A stretch of 64,000 nucleotides of DNA, taken from positions 8,425,929 to 8,489,928 of the forward strand of contig NW_022145613.1 of NCBI RefSeq assembly GCF_000002235.5, written 5' to 3'. The stretch is from Strongylocentrotus purpuratus (taxonomy: Eukaryota > Echinodermata > Echinoidea > Camarodonta > Strongylocentrotidae). Position numbers and translations under genes: made by a program. The first letter of the stretch is position 1; each line of letters starts with the position of its first letter. The notes beneath the pieces were generated by a model. That model searched no databases. It saw only the letters and a list, made by a program, of their open reading frames with translations, and had not been told where the DNA came from. Below are positions 27,801 to 42,800 of the stretch, piece by piece.

Positions 27801-30800
27801 ATCAGGTAAATGAACTAATTTGTAACGAGGCACTTAAAAGATTTGTGCATCAAATTTGATCCATTACCCAAATGGTTTATTTGCTGACCGTTTTCAAAAT
27901 TATAGCTAGTTTGTATGGGGGAACTTCCGGACCTTTGTCTGCGACGGGATTAATTACTCGGCCTGAGCCCCTTGAACTCAATATTTTTGTTTTAATAAGG
28001 TGCGCCCCCATACGCCTACACCTGTATGGCGATAGATAATAAATGTTAGAATTGTCATGTAGTGCCATTGGACCGCCATAACTTTGAGTGTTTGTATGTG
28101 ACATAGTCTCTTCGATCTCTTCAATAGGATCAAAAATTATGCAGAGCATATGCCATGAAAATTTCATTGTCATTAACCATGTCATTTATGAGATATGAAG
28201 CGAACAAAATACATATAGAAAGAAAGAGGAAAAAAAGGTTCTGACGGAATCAATAAGTGCTGTACTAGGCTACGCGGCGGATCACGAAATTACCCAATGT
28301 CAACATCGTAGGTTCCATGTCATATATGCTTTGCTGTTTAATCTTAACGTGCCCATTGACTAGCATGCCCAGAATCAGCACTTAATTACCACTGTGGTTC
28401 ATTGAATGTCTTGTAAAAAGAACGCAATATGTAATCATATTTCGAAACTTATCAATGTGATCGACTAAAAGGGGTGCCAATCAAAAGACTGACGAAGCCC
28501 TCCGCACGATACATCAGCAGAAAAGGCCAATTAGATGAAACAAAGCTTAATTAAAACGGTGAAGCAATACCAGGAGGAAGCAACGCAATGAACGTGAGTA
28601 TACTTGTACGTGAAATTGCGTTTTTGAGTATAAGAGGGCATGGACGTGGCATGTTAGGGGTTAATTCCAAATCGTTATTACTTTAATGACGGTGCTATGC
28701 CTTCTTTTCGATGTTAAATGATAAGCAGGATGATCAGACTTCCAAATCAGATGACCTTGATTTTTTCATGCATGGTGCACTCATTTCATAGAAGTTGTTG
28801 TGAGCGACCTCGTCGCGGTAGTGGCTTTGTCTAATTTTTTTTTTATATAGATACGGATACTGACCAACGTTTAAAAAGCGTTATCACAAAGAATGACATT
28901 GTCGTGAATATAGGAAGCAACAGCGGAGCAAAATATCAACACTAGCTCCATGATTAGGGGTTATTTCTAAATTTTTAGTCGCATCAAAACGAAACTCGTG
29001 CCATTCTTCAGGTTTTTCTAAGCGTCATTGCTCGCGTCATGATATCTGCTGCATTAAACCAAACGGGCAATGACCCCCTACCGACACTCCGACCCAGGGA
29101 TCGGGATACCACAGTTTGGAGATATGCACTATTTTAGTGATTGCCCTATCAATGTTCTTCAACGGCTCTACCATTTTGTTTATTGTCTGCTCGACGCGAC
29201 TGAGGAAGCAGCATAACATTTTTACCGTCAATATGACTCTTATAAACTTATTTACCGCCTCTTTCGGGATTTTTGCTATCGAATCGACGAATGCTACTGT
29301 AAGTTTCACCGTTGTAATCAGTATTTCTAGTATAATCCTCTTCACCCCAAAAAAAAAATACTACATGAAGCGACTATGTTTACAAAGTTATAAAAACGCA
29401 TTCTAATCACCCCGACGGAATCTTTTCGTTATTTTGTGTTTATTAGTTCTGCATTTTTCAACCGGAGTGCTGCAAGACACTTCTTAGGGTGCTGTGAGAG
29501 AAATTTTGTTATATAAACAATATTTTGGAATACAATTTCGTGAAACCAAATATCAGAAACCGCTAGAGTATGTAATTTCATGTGGAAATTGGATTTCAAA
29601 AAAAAATTAAAAATCGTCGTTCTTCCTCTCTCGCTTCGCTCTCTTGCCACTTTAAGAGACAGGCAGCGTATGGAATACCTCTATATTTGAGCAACGAGGT
29701 GCCCGAATAACCTGACATTTGTTTATCAAGATGACCTGATATATTATTTTTTTATTCACGTCTATTGGGTGGTGAGGTGCTCGCATACATTATTATCTAG
29801 TGTATTGATTACAACAGAAAATATTTACCACTTATGAAATATCATTATTTTTGGCACGCTCGCTTCGCTCGCTCGTAACATTTAGAAACAAATGTGCCCG
29901 TACATGTGAACATAGCACTTGACGAGTGCCAGAGGGATGCAAAATAAATATTCTGTGATTCTTAGATGAATATGGGTTGAGGGTGACGCGAAACTTATTA
30001 TTTCTTAAGTGGTGCCGTGACTGAAAAAAGAATTGTAAAACGCTGTATTCACCCATTCAAGCTCGTTGAGACATACGATTTTTTCATGTATAGAAGATAA
30101 ATGAAAATACCCTAACTTGTTATATAAGAAGAACAAAAAGCAAGTTATGGTCCCAACGGGTAATTTTTAAACAAGGAACAACGCCGCGGGTCTCCAGATT
30201 CAAGGGGGGGGGGGGGGGGCGTAGGCACATTTAGGACTGGGACGCGTTTACTAATCCCGTTATTTTCTGGGTGCGATCAAACGACTTCAAAGCTGAGGTG
30301 AAAAGATGCATATTTAGAAACGACGTTGTGCCAGTAATGTATTGAATATTATTTATTTGATGTCTATGGTCGGTAAATAAACATTACTTGGATTAAATGT
30401 ATTATGACACATAACAAATCTTGTCTGAATTAGAGACGCCCTCCATCGACTTACAATGGTTAATGTGTCATAAAAATAGACAAAAACCACCAACTTATTT
30501 TGAGATTAAGAAAAGATTATTAGAAAATAGAGAGGAGGAGAAGAAATTAGCTGAAAACCGAGGTACACTCACATATCATTTCAGAAAGTGGGACAATTAA
30601 GAATAGCTTCGTGCAGAATAAATAAAATAAGGAAGGCGAATAGAAGCAATGAAATGGACATGGCTGATATAATGGTCGAGATTCTCACAAAATGTTAGCA
30701 TGTTTTCAGTGGGTTTTTGTGTGAGTGTCTGTGCACGTGTCCTCATGTGTGTATGTAAGTGTGTGTGTGTGTGTGTGTTTTTCTTTCTTAAATGTCTTTT

Positions 30801-33800
30801 AATGTTCATGCCTTCTTCATGCATGCATGTTTCATGCTTTATTTGATGTAAATAGTATAAGTTCATTTGTATTATTTAGATGTGAATGTAAAATCATATT
30901 CTATATAATAATATTAACATGCAGACTATTTTATGTATTGATTTTGTTATTGTTATTTTTGTTATTGTTTGTGAAAAGCAATGGAGAAAATAAAATATCA
31001 TTGAAAAAAATATATATTTATAATTTGATCAGTGTGATGAGGTGTTGGACTGTTAGTCTGATGATATCGTATTTGGGTCACCATGGCCACATAGTTCTAT
31101 ATTATCTGATCACATTCCAGTCATGTGTTTTCTAAACTCTTCTAAACCTCCATTGCCTTCTAAACTGATATCATTTCGAAAGCTGTCTGCTATTGATGTG
31201 AATAGATTGAAGTTAGACATCGCTGAAAGCGAGCTCTGTATGCACACACCTAGTACCCTCACTGAACTAGCTTTGTTGTATGATACTACGCTTAGTGATA
31301 TCTTAGAGAAACATGCCCCTGTTGTTACTAAACAGATAGTGTTACGTCCCCAAGTACCGTGGTATACTGACTGTGTCAGGACAGAAAAAAGGAAAAAGAG
31401 AAAGGCTGAAAAGCGCTGGTTGAGAACTAGGGCCGATAGTGATTGGGACAACTATAAGTCTGTTCGAAATGCAACATTGAAACTTTTGAACAAAGCTCGT
31501 GGAAAATATCACAGAGATCTGATCATGGAAAACAAGGATAATCAAAACAAGTTATTCAATGTTGTCAAGTCTCTATTGAACATGTCTAATAAACAACCCC
31601 TGATACCTTGTAGTACTGATAAACATAAGTTTGTGAATGACCTAGGTGATTATTTTCGTGACAAAGTCGTGAAAATCCACAAGAATATTGAAACTAGATT
31701 AGATGCAATGAATGAACCCAGGACCTATTCTCCATTAGCAACTTACCATGATGTCGATGTTTTGAGCAATTTCAAACCTCTTTCTGAGCACCAAGTTGAA
31801 AAACTTATACTTAACCTCAGTAAGAAGTCATGCTCTTTAGATCCTATGCCCACGAAACTTCTTCTACAATGTATCGACATATTAATTCCTGTGTTCACAT
31901 CACTGATTAATCTTTCTCTCTCGACTGGTCATTTTCCCATGCAATGGAAAAATGCCCTTATCACACCTTTATTGAAAAAACCTGGTCTTGATGCAGATTT
32001 TAAGAACTTAAGACCTATCAGCAATCTGAAATATATATCGAAGTTGGTTGAGGGTGCTGCTACCCAGCAAATTATGGATCACCTCAATAACAACTCACTT
32101 TTGCCATGTACTCAGTCTGCATATAGACAATTCCATAGTACTGAAACTGCACTGCTAAGAATAAAGAGTGATCTATTGATGGCTATGGATTCCCAGAAAG
32201 TCTCTCTTTTACTGTTATTAGATCTAAGTAGTGCATTCGACACCATAGATCATTCTTGCTTATTAGAAACTTTAAAGACCTGTTTTGGCATAGATGGTAG
32301 TGTTCTTGAATGGATAAAGTCGTATTTGGCGAATAGATATCAGAAGGTCAAAATAGACGATGTGATCTCTGATGATTTGCCAGTGCCTTTCGGAGTTCCA
32401 CAAGGTTCTCGGCTGGGTCCTTTGTTATTTACTCTGTACACTGCTAATCTCATTTCAAATGTTCGAACAAATTTCCCCGAGATATCATGCCACTGCTATG
32501 CAGATGACACACAGCTGTACGTATCATTCAGACCTGATGAACATGCTAAAGAGCGATGTGTCTCACTCCTAGAAACATGTGTTGACTATGTACGTGGATG
32601 GATGTTGCAAAATAGGCTCATGCTTAATGATGGTAAAACTGAATTAATGATCATTGGCACACCTAAACAGACATCCAAAATCAACTTGAACAGTGTATCA
32701 ATTGGAGACTCTGTAATAGAACCATCTGTTAGTGCAAGAAATCTTGGAGTACAGTTCGATTCGAATTTGAATATGAGAGAGCACATCACAAATGTCTGTA
32801 AATCAGCATACTACATGATCTATAATCTCAGACGTATTCGTAAATATTTAGATAAGGACATTACGAAAGACATTGTACATGCATGTATTACCAATAAGCT
32901 GGACTATTGTAATGGTCTACTGTATGGGATCCCTGACTGTCAAATAGTGAGATTGCAACGGGTTCAAAACACCTGTGCAAGGCTGATCTGTGGTTGTTCT
33001 AAATTCACACGGATCACCCCAATTTTGAGAAATCTACATTGGTTACCAGTACGCCAGAGAATAACATTCAAAATCTTGCTGATTGTATATAAAGCACTTC
33101 TTGGTCAAACTCCCACTTATATCAAAGAACTGTTGAATTTCAAACCTAATCAACACAATCGCAACTTGCGCAGTTCCCGAGATACTTTGTTGCTACAGAT
33201 CCCATCTATCAAAACAAAAATAACGCTAGGTGATCGAGCATTTGCTTGTGCAGCCCCAAAACTCTGGAATAACTTGCCATTTGAAGTCAGGAAATCACCA
33301 TCTGTAAACGTCTTTAAGTCAAAACTGAAAACACTTCTTTTTAATTAACTGTACCGTAAAGCTAAGCATATCAGGAGCTTTTGTAGCGCAGTAGAATATA
33401 TACCTAATATTGGATAGTTTCTGCGCTTTATAAATGTACTATTATTATTATTATTATTATTAGTGATATAGATTTACCAAATATATATTTTCAAAAGAGA
33501 TGGGGAAAACAAAACAACGATTAAGCAGCCTATCAAATTTCAAACCAACTTCGTCTTGAAACCGAAGCCGGGATGACTATGACAAAGCAATACGAAATAC
33601 CACTGAATTGTGAATCATGCAAACTGTCAAAAGAATACACAAAGTTATCAAATAGGTAGCATGATAGCTTGTCACTGCATATTTGATCCGCAAAAACAAA
33701 TTAGCAGCAAGATCGGCCCACTGCAGTCCTAATATATATTTGATATGAAGAGAACATATTTGACGTTTTAAGTGAGTGACACTGGCGATTTATGTCAGTT

Positions 33801-36800
33801 GTTGATGTGGTCATCCTTATACAGTATGTTAGACATGTCAATTTGAGCACCATAGATGTCATCCGACCGGACATTAAGTCCAATATTGGTCAACTGACCA
33901 AGAGGAATGTTAAATTGCCACTAGTCGACGAAACGGACGATAATTTGTTTGACTTCTTAAGAGTGTACCTATCGCATCTGGTGCCAAACATAGCCTCTAC
34001 TGCCATGAACATGCTCAGTGTCACTGGTAACGACTCCCAAAGCCCAAAGAGACGTATGCATCGCCTCAATACGACAGCATTCAGCGTACGGGACTGGTAT
34101 TTAAACAATTCTTTGTTTTTTCCATCAATAACCTTATCGATGCTCCTCAACGGGTTCATCCTCCTGTTCATCGTTGGTTCAGAAAGACTGGGAAAACAGC
34201 ATAACATATTTACGTTCAACATGGCGCTTATAGATATGATCACTCCTTTCATCGGGATTTACTTTATCTTCGAACGCTCACCTGTAAGTTAATTTTAATG
34301 ATATGGAACTTATTTTCACTTTAATAGTTCACTGATTAACGGTCTTATTAATGACATGGAGCTCATGCAACGTAGCGTCAGGTCTCAATTTTCTCCTTGT
34401 GGCCGTCTACCGCTTTGTAACCGTTCACGTCTAACCTTTCGGACTTCGGAGTCAGGAATCTCGTGACCACACCTCGATGCATCTTCGCCTGCCAATTGTG
34501 GCAGTGTTAATAAGTGGAAGCGGTGTCTGGATATCGGTTTCTGTGGGTGTTGTATTTGCCCTTACCGGAATCTGCTACGCACTTCTGTACCGCGGTGTGA
34601 CGCGGTCACGATTGGATCGGCGCGGCGTGGAAGCAGACGAGCAGCGGTTGAAAGAGAATCGCCATTTGCTGAGAACTTTTGCCGCCACATACATCACCAA
34701 CGTCGCAATCTGGTAGGCTAGATTTTCGTTCGGGTTTGAGGATTCTAATTCGGCGTTATACTACACCAGGTTGTTTCCATACGCTGTCAGGTTGAATGCG
34801 AATCCAATTATCTTCTAGGTACGATCAAAAGAATTCAAGGAGGAGGTGAAAAGATACAGAAGGCACGTAGTTCCACTTCCTGTCAACGGGATGGTATAGC
34901 ATATTTACTTTCTCTCCGGGATTAATACTATGATAGGCCTATTCTTCAAGGCAGCAATTGGTATTTCTCTACGTCTTATTCCAGCGAGTGACGATTAAGT
35001 CACGCTTTAAAACAACGGATTAACGATATTGAAAGTATATCTATTGGGCATAATTGAGAATATCAAAAGTATCGGGACTCGCAATGTCCATCGAAACTAG
35101 TGTTTGAAGTGTGAAAAGTCGATTTACTTGAAGATGTAATTTGATTTCGATTCTGCGATTCTATTGTATAATGATCTAATATGTTTATTTATTAATTCTT
35201 CCGCTTCTATCACTGTGAGAAAGATGGTTTTCATGACCATGGCCTTTCTCCATTACCACCTTCACTTCTCTTCAGTTCTTCAGTTCCCCTTCTTCCTATC
35301 TCCATAACGTATACTACATGCATGCTTTAACATACCAATGTATTAGGTTCATGGTTACATGCGGAATAACATAAAATTTCATTAAAAAAAAAAAAATGTT
35401 ATTATTTATTTATCATGTCTAATCCCTTTAAATAATGTCCAAAGGCACTGAATTGTCATTTGCATATTTTCTAGGTTTGAAACTTGTCAGGAAAGTAAAT
35501 TATATCCCCCCCCCCCCCGTCATATTTACATCAACATATTTTCATTCTCATCATCAACATTGTCATTTGTTCAATTATTTAAATCATCCAACCCGTCCCA
35601 GGCTAACAAGCTATCAAGCGAACACCTATTGCGCAGCCCTTCTCATTCTTTTTCAGATTTATTAATGAATAATTATTAATTTTGTGTTATCAGTTACATT
35701 TTGTTTAAATGTCAACATTTCTATTATCATTGTTTTATTGTGTATACGTTAAAAATAATGTCATTTGTATATGTTGTATCGTTGAAATGTAAATTGATTT
35801 GTATGTTTTGTAGAAGAAAATAAAGTCAATTCAATTCAATTATACACTAAATTGGATTCAAATTCAAAACGCTTTTTTTAATATTTATTTTGGTCGATTG
35901 AATTATGTTGGTGGAAGGAAACTCGGCGTGTTTAAAGAATTCATTTTAAATCCTATATTTATTATAGAAAGAAATGAGTAATTTTGTTCATGTTTGCTTT
36001 TAGGCGGGTTTGAAGAACGTTATGACAAAAATGAGTGACAAAAGAGAGAAGATGCTGCGATGTGATTGTGTACATCTTGAACTTGTTTAGACAAATAGGG
36101 CTTTAATCACTCTCGTGTACCACGGACTGATATAGCTAGTTTGTATGGGGAACTTCCGGAGTTTTGTCTGCAACGGGATTAATTACTCTGACTGATCCGC
36201 TTTACCACGATTTTTTGTTAATAAGATGCGCATCATACGCCTACACCTCTATGGAAATAGATAATAAATGTTAGAACTGTCATGTGGTATTACGTGTTTA
36301 TATGTGACATAGTCTCTTCGATCTTTTCGATAGGATCAATAATAATGCATATTGCACATGCCATGAATATTTAATTGTCATTAACCATGTCATTCATGAC
36401 ATATGAAGCGAACAAAATCCTTACAGAATTAAAGTGAAAAATAATAGATTCTGACGAAATCAATAGGTGCTCTGCTACGCTACGTGGCAGATCTCAAAAT
36501 TACCCAATGTCGTCATCGATGGTTCCATGTCATAAATGCTTTGTTGTTTAATCTAAACGTGCCCATTGAGTAGCATGCCCAGAATCAGCACTTAATTACC
36601 TCTGTGGTTCATTGGATGTCTTGTAAAAAGAACGCAATATGTAATCATATTTCGAAACTTATCAATGTCATCGACTAAAAGGGGTGTCAATCAAAAGACT
36701 GATGAAGCCCTCCGCACGATACATCAGCAGAAAAGGCCAATAAGATGAAAGTAAGTTTCATTTGATAGTTTTTTTAATACAGATACGGATACAGACCAAC

Positions 36801-39800
36801 GTTTCAAGCGTTATTTTAAAGCGTTATTACAAAAACATGATATTGTCGTGAACATAGGAAGCAACAGCAGAGAAAAATATCGACACTAACTCCATGATTA
36901 GGGATAATTTCTAAATTCTTAGTCGAATCGAAACGAAAGTCGTGCCAATATTCTTCAGGTTTTTCTAAGCTTCATTGCTCGCATCATGATATCTGCTGCA
37001 TTAAACCAAACGGGCAATGACCCCCTACCCGGCACTCTGACCCAGGGATCGGGATACGACAGTTTGGAGATATGCACTATTTTAGTGATTGCTCTATCAA
37101 TGTTCCTCAACGGCTCTACCATTTTGTTCGTTGTCTGCTCGACGCGGCTGAGGAAGCAGCATAATATCTTTACAGTCAATATGGCTCTTATAAACTTATT
37201 TACTGCCGCTTTCGGGATTTGGGCTTTTGAATCGACGAATGATACTGTAAGTTTCACCGTTGCATTCAGTATTTCTATTATTATCCTCTTCACAAAAAAA
37301 TACTAGAAGAAACGACCATGTTTACAAAGTAATAAAAAAGGCATTCTAATCGCCCCGATGGAATCTTTTCGTTATTGTTTGTTTATTAATTCAGTGTTTT
37401 TCAACCGGAGTGCTGCAAGACACTTTTAAGGGTGCTGTGAGAGAAATTTTGTTATATAAACAAATATTTTGGAATACCATTTCGTGAAACCAATTATCAG
37501 AAACCGCTAGAGTATGTAATTTTCGCTCTCTTGTCACTTTTAGAGACAGCCAGTGTATTGCCAGAATACATCTATATTTGTGCAACGAGGTGCCCGAATA
37601 ACATTTTATTTTTACAGTGATATATCTTATATATTTTTAATATAAATTACATGTACACCTCGCTCGCAACATTTATAAACAGGCTAATTCTAGGCAACGA
37701 GGTGCCCGAATATCCTCACATTCGTTTATTGAGATAACCTGATATATGTATTTGTATTCACGTCTATTGGATGGTGAGGTGCCCGCATACATTATTTTAT
37801 ATCTTATCTAGTTGATTACATTGATTACAAAAGAAACTTAGAAACAAATGTGCCCGTTCATGTGAACAAAGCACTTTAATTGTGCCAGAGGGATGCAAAA
37901 TAAATATTTTGTGATTTTGTGACGCAAAACTTATTATTTCTTAAGTGAGCGCCGCGACTGAAAAAAGAATTGTAAAACGCTGTATTAGTTCACCAATTCA
38001 AGCTCGTTGAAACATGTGATTTATTCATTACTTTCAAGATATATAGAAGATACAGGTAAATAACAAAGAAAACAAGTTATGTTCCCCAATAGATAATTTT
38101 TAAACAAGAAACAACGCATCGGGTCTCCAGAGAAAAAGGAAAACGACTAAACCACCAACCCCCTCCACCTAATCATTAGCCATATACATTCCCAATTTAT
38201 TTTACGAGTATGACTAGAGAAATTCACCTCCAAATCGTGTTTGTTCCGCCTCAGTGGGTGGGCTCACGCTAAGCTACTGCTATATTCCATTTTCTTATAT
38301 GAAATTGAGTAGGAGAGAAGAGAAGAGAATTTATTTCAAATTTGGTTAAGAGTTGTTCGGTATATTTTGCCTTAAATTACAGATTCGCAGAGTCCTCAAT
38401 TCAACATGGGGCTCGAGTGCAGTTTCATCGACTTTCAACATCCTCCTTGTGGCCGTTTACCGCTTCGTTACCGTTCGCGTCGACCCATTCGGAGTCAGGA
38501 ATCTCGTCACCACACCTCGATGCATATCTGCCTGTGTGCTGACGTGGTTTGTCGGTTCTTTCGTTTACATTGGAATCGTAGTGAAAGACGCTATTTCTTG
38601 GATATTGCTCTTTATCCTGGTCGTCTTTGTACTGACCGGGATCTGCTACGTGCTTCTTTACCGCGGTGTGACGCGGTCACGATCGTTGCGGCGCGGCGTG
38701 GACGCAGACGAGCACCGTTTGAAAGAGAATCGCCGTTTGCTGAGAACTTTTGTCGCTATATACGTCACCTATGTGTCTTGCTGGATCCCAGGCTTTGCTT
38801 TTGCGATTTCTAGATTAGATAATGACATGTTTGAAGAAATTTCCATACTTTCCATTGCTGTCAGTTTGATTACTAATCCCGTTATCTTCTGGGTGCGATC
38901 AAATGACTTCAAAGCTGAGGTGAAAAGATGCATATTTAGAAACGACGTTGTGCCAGTAATGTATTGATTATTATTTATTTGATGTCTATGGTCGGTAAAT
39001 AAACATTACTTGGATCAAATGTCATACGTATCTTGTCTGAAATAGAGACGCCCTTCATCGCCTTACAATGGGTGATGTGTCATAATAATTATAAATTGAT
39101 CTGTGGAATGAGGTGTTGAACTGTTGGTGCTATAGGTTTACCAAATATATATTTTCAAAAGAGATGGGGAAAACAAAGAGACGATTAACCAGCCTATCAA
39201 TTTTCAAACCAAATTCGTCGTGACACCGAAGCCGAGATGACTATGATAAAGCAATATGAAAGACCACCGAATTGTGAATCATTCAAACTGTCAAAGGAAT
39301 GCACAAAATTATCAAATAAGTAGCATGATAGCTATTTGATCCGCTAAAACAAATTAGCAGCAAGATCGGCCCAATATTATGAATAATGTATACCGGTACT
39401 ATATGTACATGTATATTATAATCATTTTCAATATATTGTTACACTCTTTGTAAAATGAAATATTGTGGAAATCAATTAAGAAGAAAGCTAGTGGTTACGA
39501 CAACATTCCAGTTCGCCTGATTAAGGATGGTGCATCTATTTTGGCTGAACCATTAACACTTATCTTCAATCTTTCATTAGAAACAGGAAATTTCCCTGAT
39601 TAAATGAAAATTGCTAAATTCAGTCCACTGTTTCAGAAAGGTAATAAACATTAAAAACAGGGATTTATAGACCCATTTCTGTCTTACCAATATTGGGTAA
39701 AGTATTAGAGAAAATGGTTAATGTTCGTTTGACCAGTTTTGTTAGAAAGGCATGACATTTTATATCACAATCAATACGGATTTAGACAAAGTATAGTACT

Positions 39801-42800
39801 AAATTATCAGTAATTAATCTTATGAATACAGTATTGAAAAGTGTTGACGAAGGATGTGTTACGCCTGGTGTGTTTCTTGACTTTCAAAAGGCTGTTGACA
39901 CAATAAACCATACCATAACATATTATTTAAAAAGCTATCCCATTATGGCATCCGAGGACATGCACTGAAATGGCTCGAAAGCTATCTTAGTGACAGAATA
40001 CAGTTTGTGAAATACAAATAGTCATCATCAGAAAGTAGACATATCAAAATGTGGTGTACCACAAGGTTCCGTCTTAGGACCAACTCTAATCTAAATAAAT
40101 GATTTGCCAACAGTGACAAATTATTTCAATTTTAGACTATTTGCAGATGATTCTAATATTTTTCATACTTTTCCCAAAGGTGTAGATCAAATAGATGAGT
40201 CTGAAGTAAATGAACATATAAAATCAATACAGAATTGGTGCACTGCAAATAAGCTTACTATCAATGCGTCAAAAACCAATTTCATGTTCTTTAGTAGCCG
40301 TAGGAGAAAGGCCGTGCTTAGAGGGAGATTAAATATATCTGAGGCAGAATTAAGAGAAGTGGAGGAAGTGACATTTGTTGGCATTACCATTGACGACATT
40401 TAACATGGAATTCTCATAACAAATCTGTTAATGACCGTATACGAAGAAAGGTCGATATTCTCTTTAAATTACGGCACTTTGTCCCTAAACATATATTGAT
40501 CCTGTCGTATAAAGCTCTGATACAGCCACATATTAGCATCGAGGTTTGGGGTAGTACTTATAAATCAGACTTGACTTGTAGATGTTATACTCAAAAGATG
40601 GCTGTACGTGCTATGACTTTCAAGCCACATCGTTCTTTTACTAATGCACTGTTTCATGACCTCAAATTGTTGAATGTTTTTAAATTGCATAAATTAGCTA
40701 TTTGTACTTTTGTGTGTGATTTGATAAATGAACGACTACCTCATTCGTCATTCCTTAAAACATTATTTCAGTATGATACAACATGAATATTCCACAAGAC
40801 AAAAAACGGGTCGACAACTACGTCTTCTTTTATTCAAAACAGACCAAGGAAAGTTTTCTGTTTCGTTTGTTGGAAGTAATTTTTGGAATATGCTTCCTAT
40901 TGATCTAAGAATTGACAGATCAAGAGTCTCTTTCCGTAAAAAAAACTTACAAAATTACTCTTGGGTGAAAACCACGAATTATAACCTTGTAATTATATAC
41001 CGTAGATGTATATAGCAACCAGTTTCGTTTTTTTAAATTGTAATTTTATACACAAATCTTATTTATAGGATTTGGAAACACATTGTGTATTTTTCAATGA
41101 AATTTATTTAAGGTTTTAGATAACAAGAGTCAGACTCGACTAGCACATGTGCTATTTTTTACTCTATTCTACCATCGATCAAAAACTCATTGTAAATACA
41201 GGTAATCATTTATTGTTTTACTTGAGACTAAAATTACTTATAACTATTTTTGAATATTTTGTATAATGTACATGTATATCGCTGTTGAACATGTATTTTT
41301 ATAATTCATGTCATGTATTTATGTTATATTGACATCGTCATTGTACATATATCTTTTGTTTTAATGTTTCAATGGTAGTGAATAAATAAATTAAATTCAA
41401 TGTAATAAACTATCTAACTATCTAACTAACTGTTGTCCATAAGCGCCCGATTATTAAAACTTCACACAATCGGCTTTAGAAGGATCCAGTAACGTTGTCT
41501 TAGATCCTTTAAAATTAAAATTAAATTAAAAATAAATAAATTCTTGATTTAGCTCATGCTGCAATGGCAATTACAAACCTTTAGGTCAGAAAAGATATAC
41601 AGAAAGCTTGCGGGTGCACCATGTGAGAGAGAGAGGGAGGATTGAGGAGTCCTGAAAAAGACTCTCGGTAATCTTTCTTGAGGGTTTGTAGTCCTGAAAA
41701 GGACTGTTGGTATAGTCTTGAAAAAGAATGTTGGTTATCTTTCTTAGATTATAGTTCTAAGGAGAACTATATCGCTTGGAGAGGATGAGTGGCTGGAGTG
41801 GCTTGACGTTTCGAACAGGTTGAATATCCGTCGTCAGGAGTGGAGAATAGGGACTTTTAGATTTGCGTGGACTGATACATGTGACCTCCATTCAAGGCAG
41901 TGCATTAAAAGCACGTCAACCGTAGCAATCCCCATTGTCTTCGTGCGAATCTTAAAGTCCCTAATAGCTGGCGTGCGTATAAAGTTGCGGTAAAGTTGCG
42001 GTGACGTCCGGACGTCGTTTTACCCACTTTCAATTAAGACGCGTCAATCGGGGTAACGTCCGGACGATATCGAGGTGATAGGAGGGTGACGACTTTCTGA
42101 TAAACGGCCTATTAAGACGCTCGCGGAATGTTACCCGGGTAAATTGCGTCATCGCCGTGAAAAAATGCATACAATTACCCGAAATTTACATGTCATGTAC
42201 ACAGCGCTCACAAGCTGATCGCGATGAACAGGTGGCGGTTGTTATGGTAACCTACCCGGGTGGCTAATTTTTTTTCCCAAACAGGTTTGCCAATGCTAAT
42301 ATTTCCGGTCATCTGATTGGCTGATATGTTACGTCATTAGCAATGACGTAATCGTTAGGGTGAGTGATAGGGTTATAGAAATCATGCAGAATCACCTTTC
42401 ATTAACCCATCGTTGGTCCAATCGGTAAGGTCAGCGTAATACAATCTTAGAGTTGTGGATTCAAGTCTCAGTGTATTCAGTTGTTTTGCCTTTATAAATA
42501 GTGAGGCAAAGCAATAAAAAATAAAAGTATAATTGTTTGTGACCTCTTTCCAAGCTGCTAATGACGTAGAACATATTAGCCATTGAGAAGAACGGAAATA
42601 TAAGAAATTGCAAACCTGTTTGGGAATAAAAATTTCGCACCTGAGTGAGGTTTTTGCAGATGGCTGATTAGGACGGTGTCCAAAAGCTCACCCCGTGTTT
42701 TACGATCAACCCCCCCCCCCCCCCACTGTTTCTCATCCACATATCGCTCAGGTAAGATCGAAAAAGTTCTATTAAGACGGGGCTTAAGAGAGAAGATGTT

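Noticed and set aside
28860-28960. Upstream open reading segments before receptor 4
   Set aside because: Short, stop-rich and not conserved as protein in the homologous blocks.
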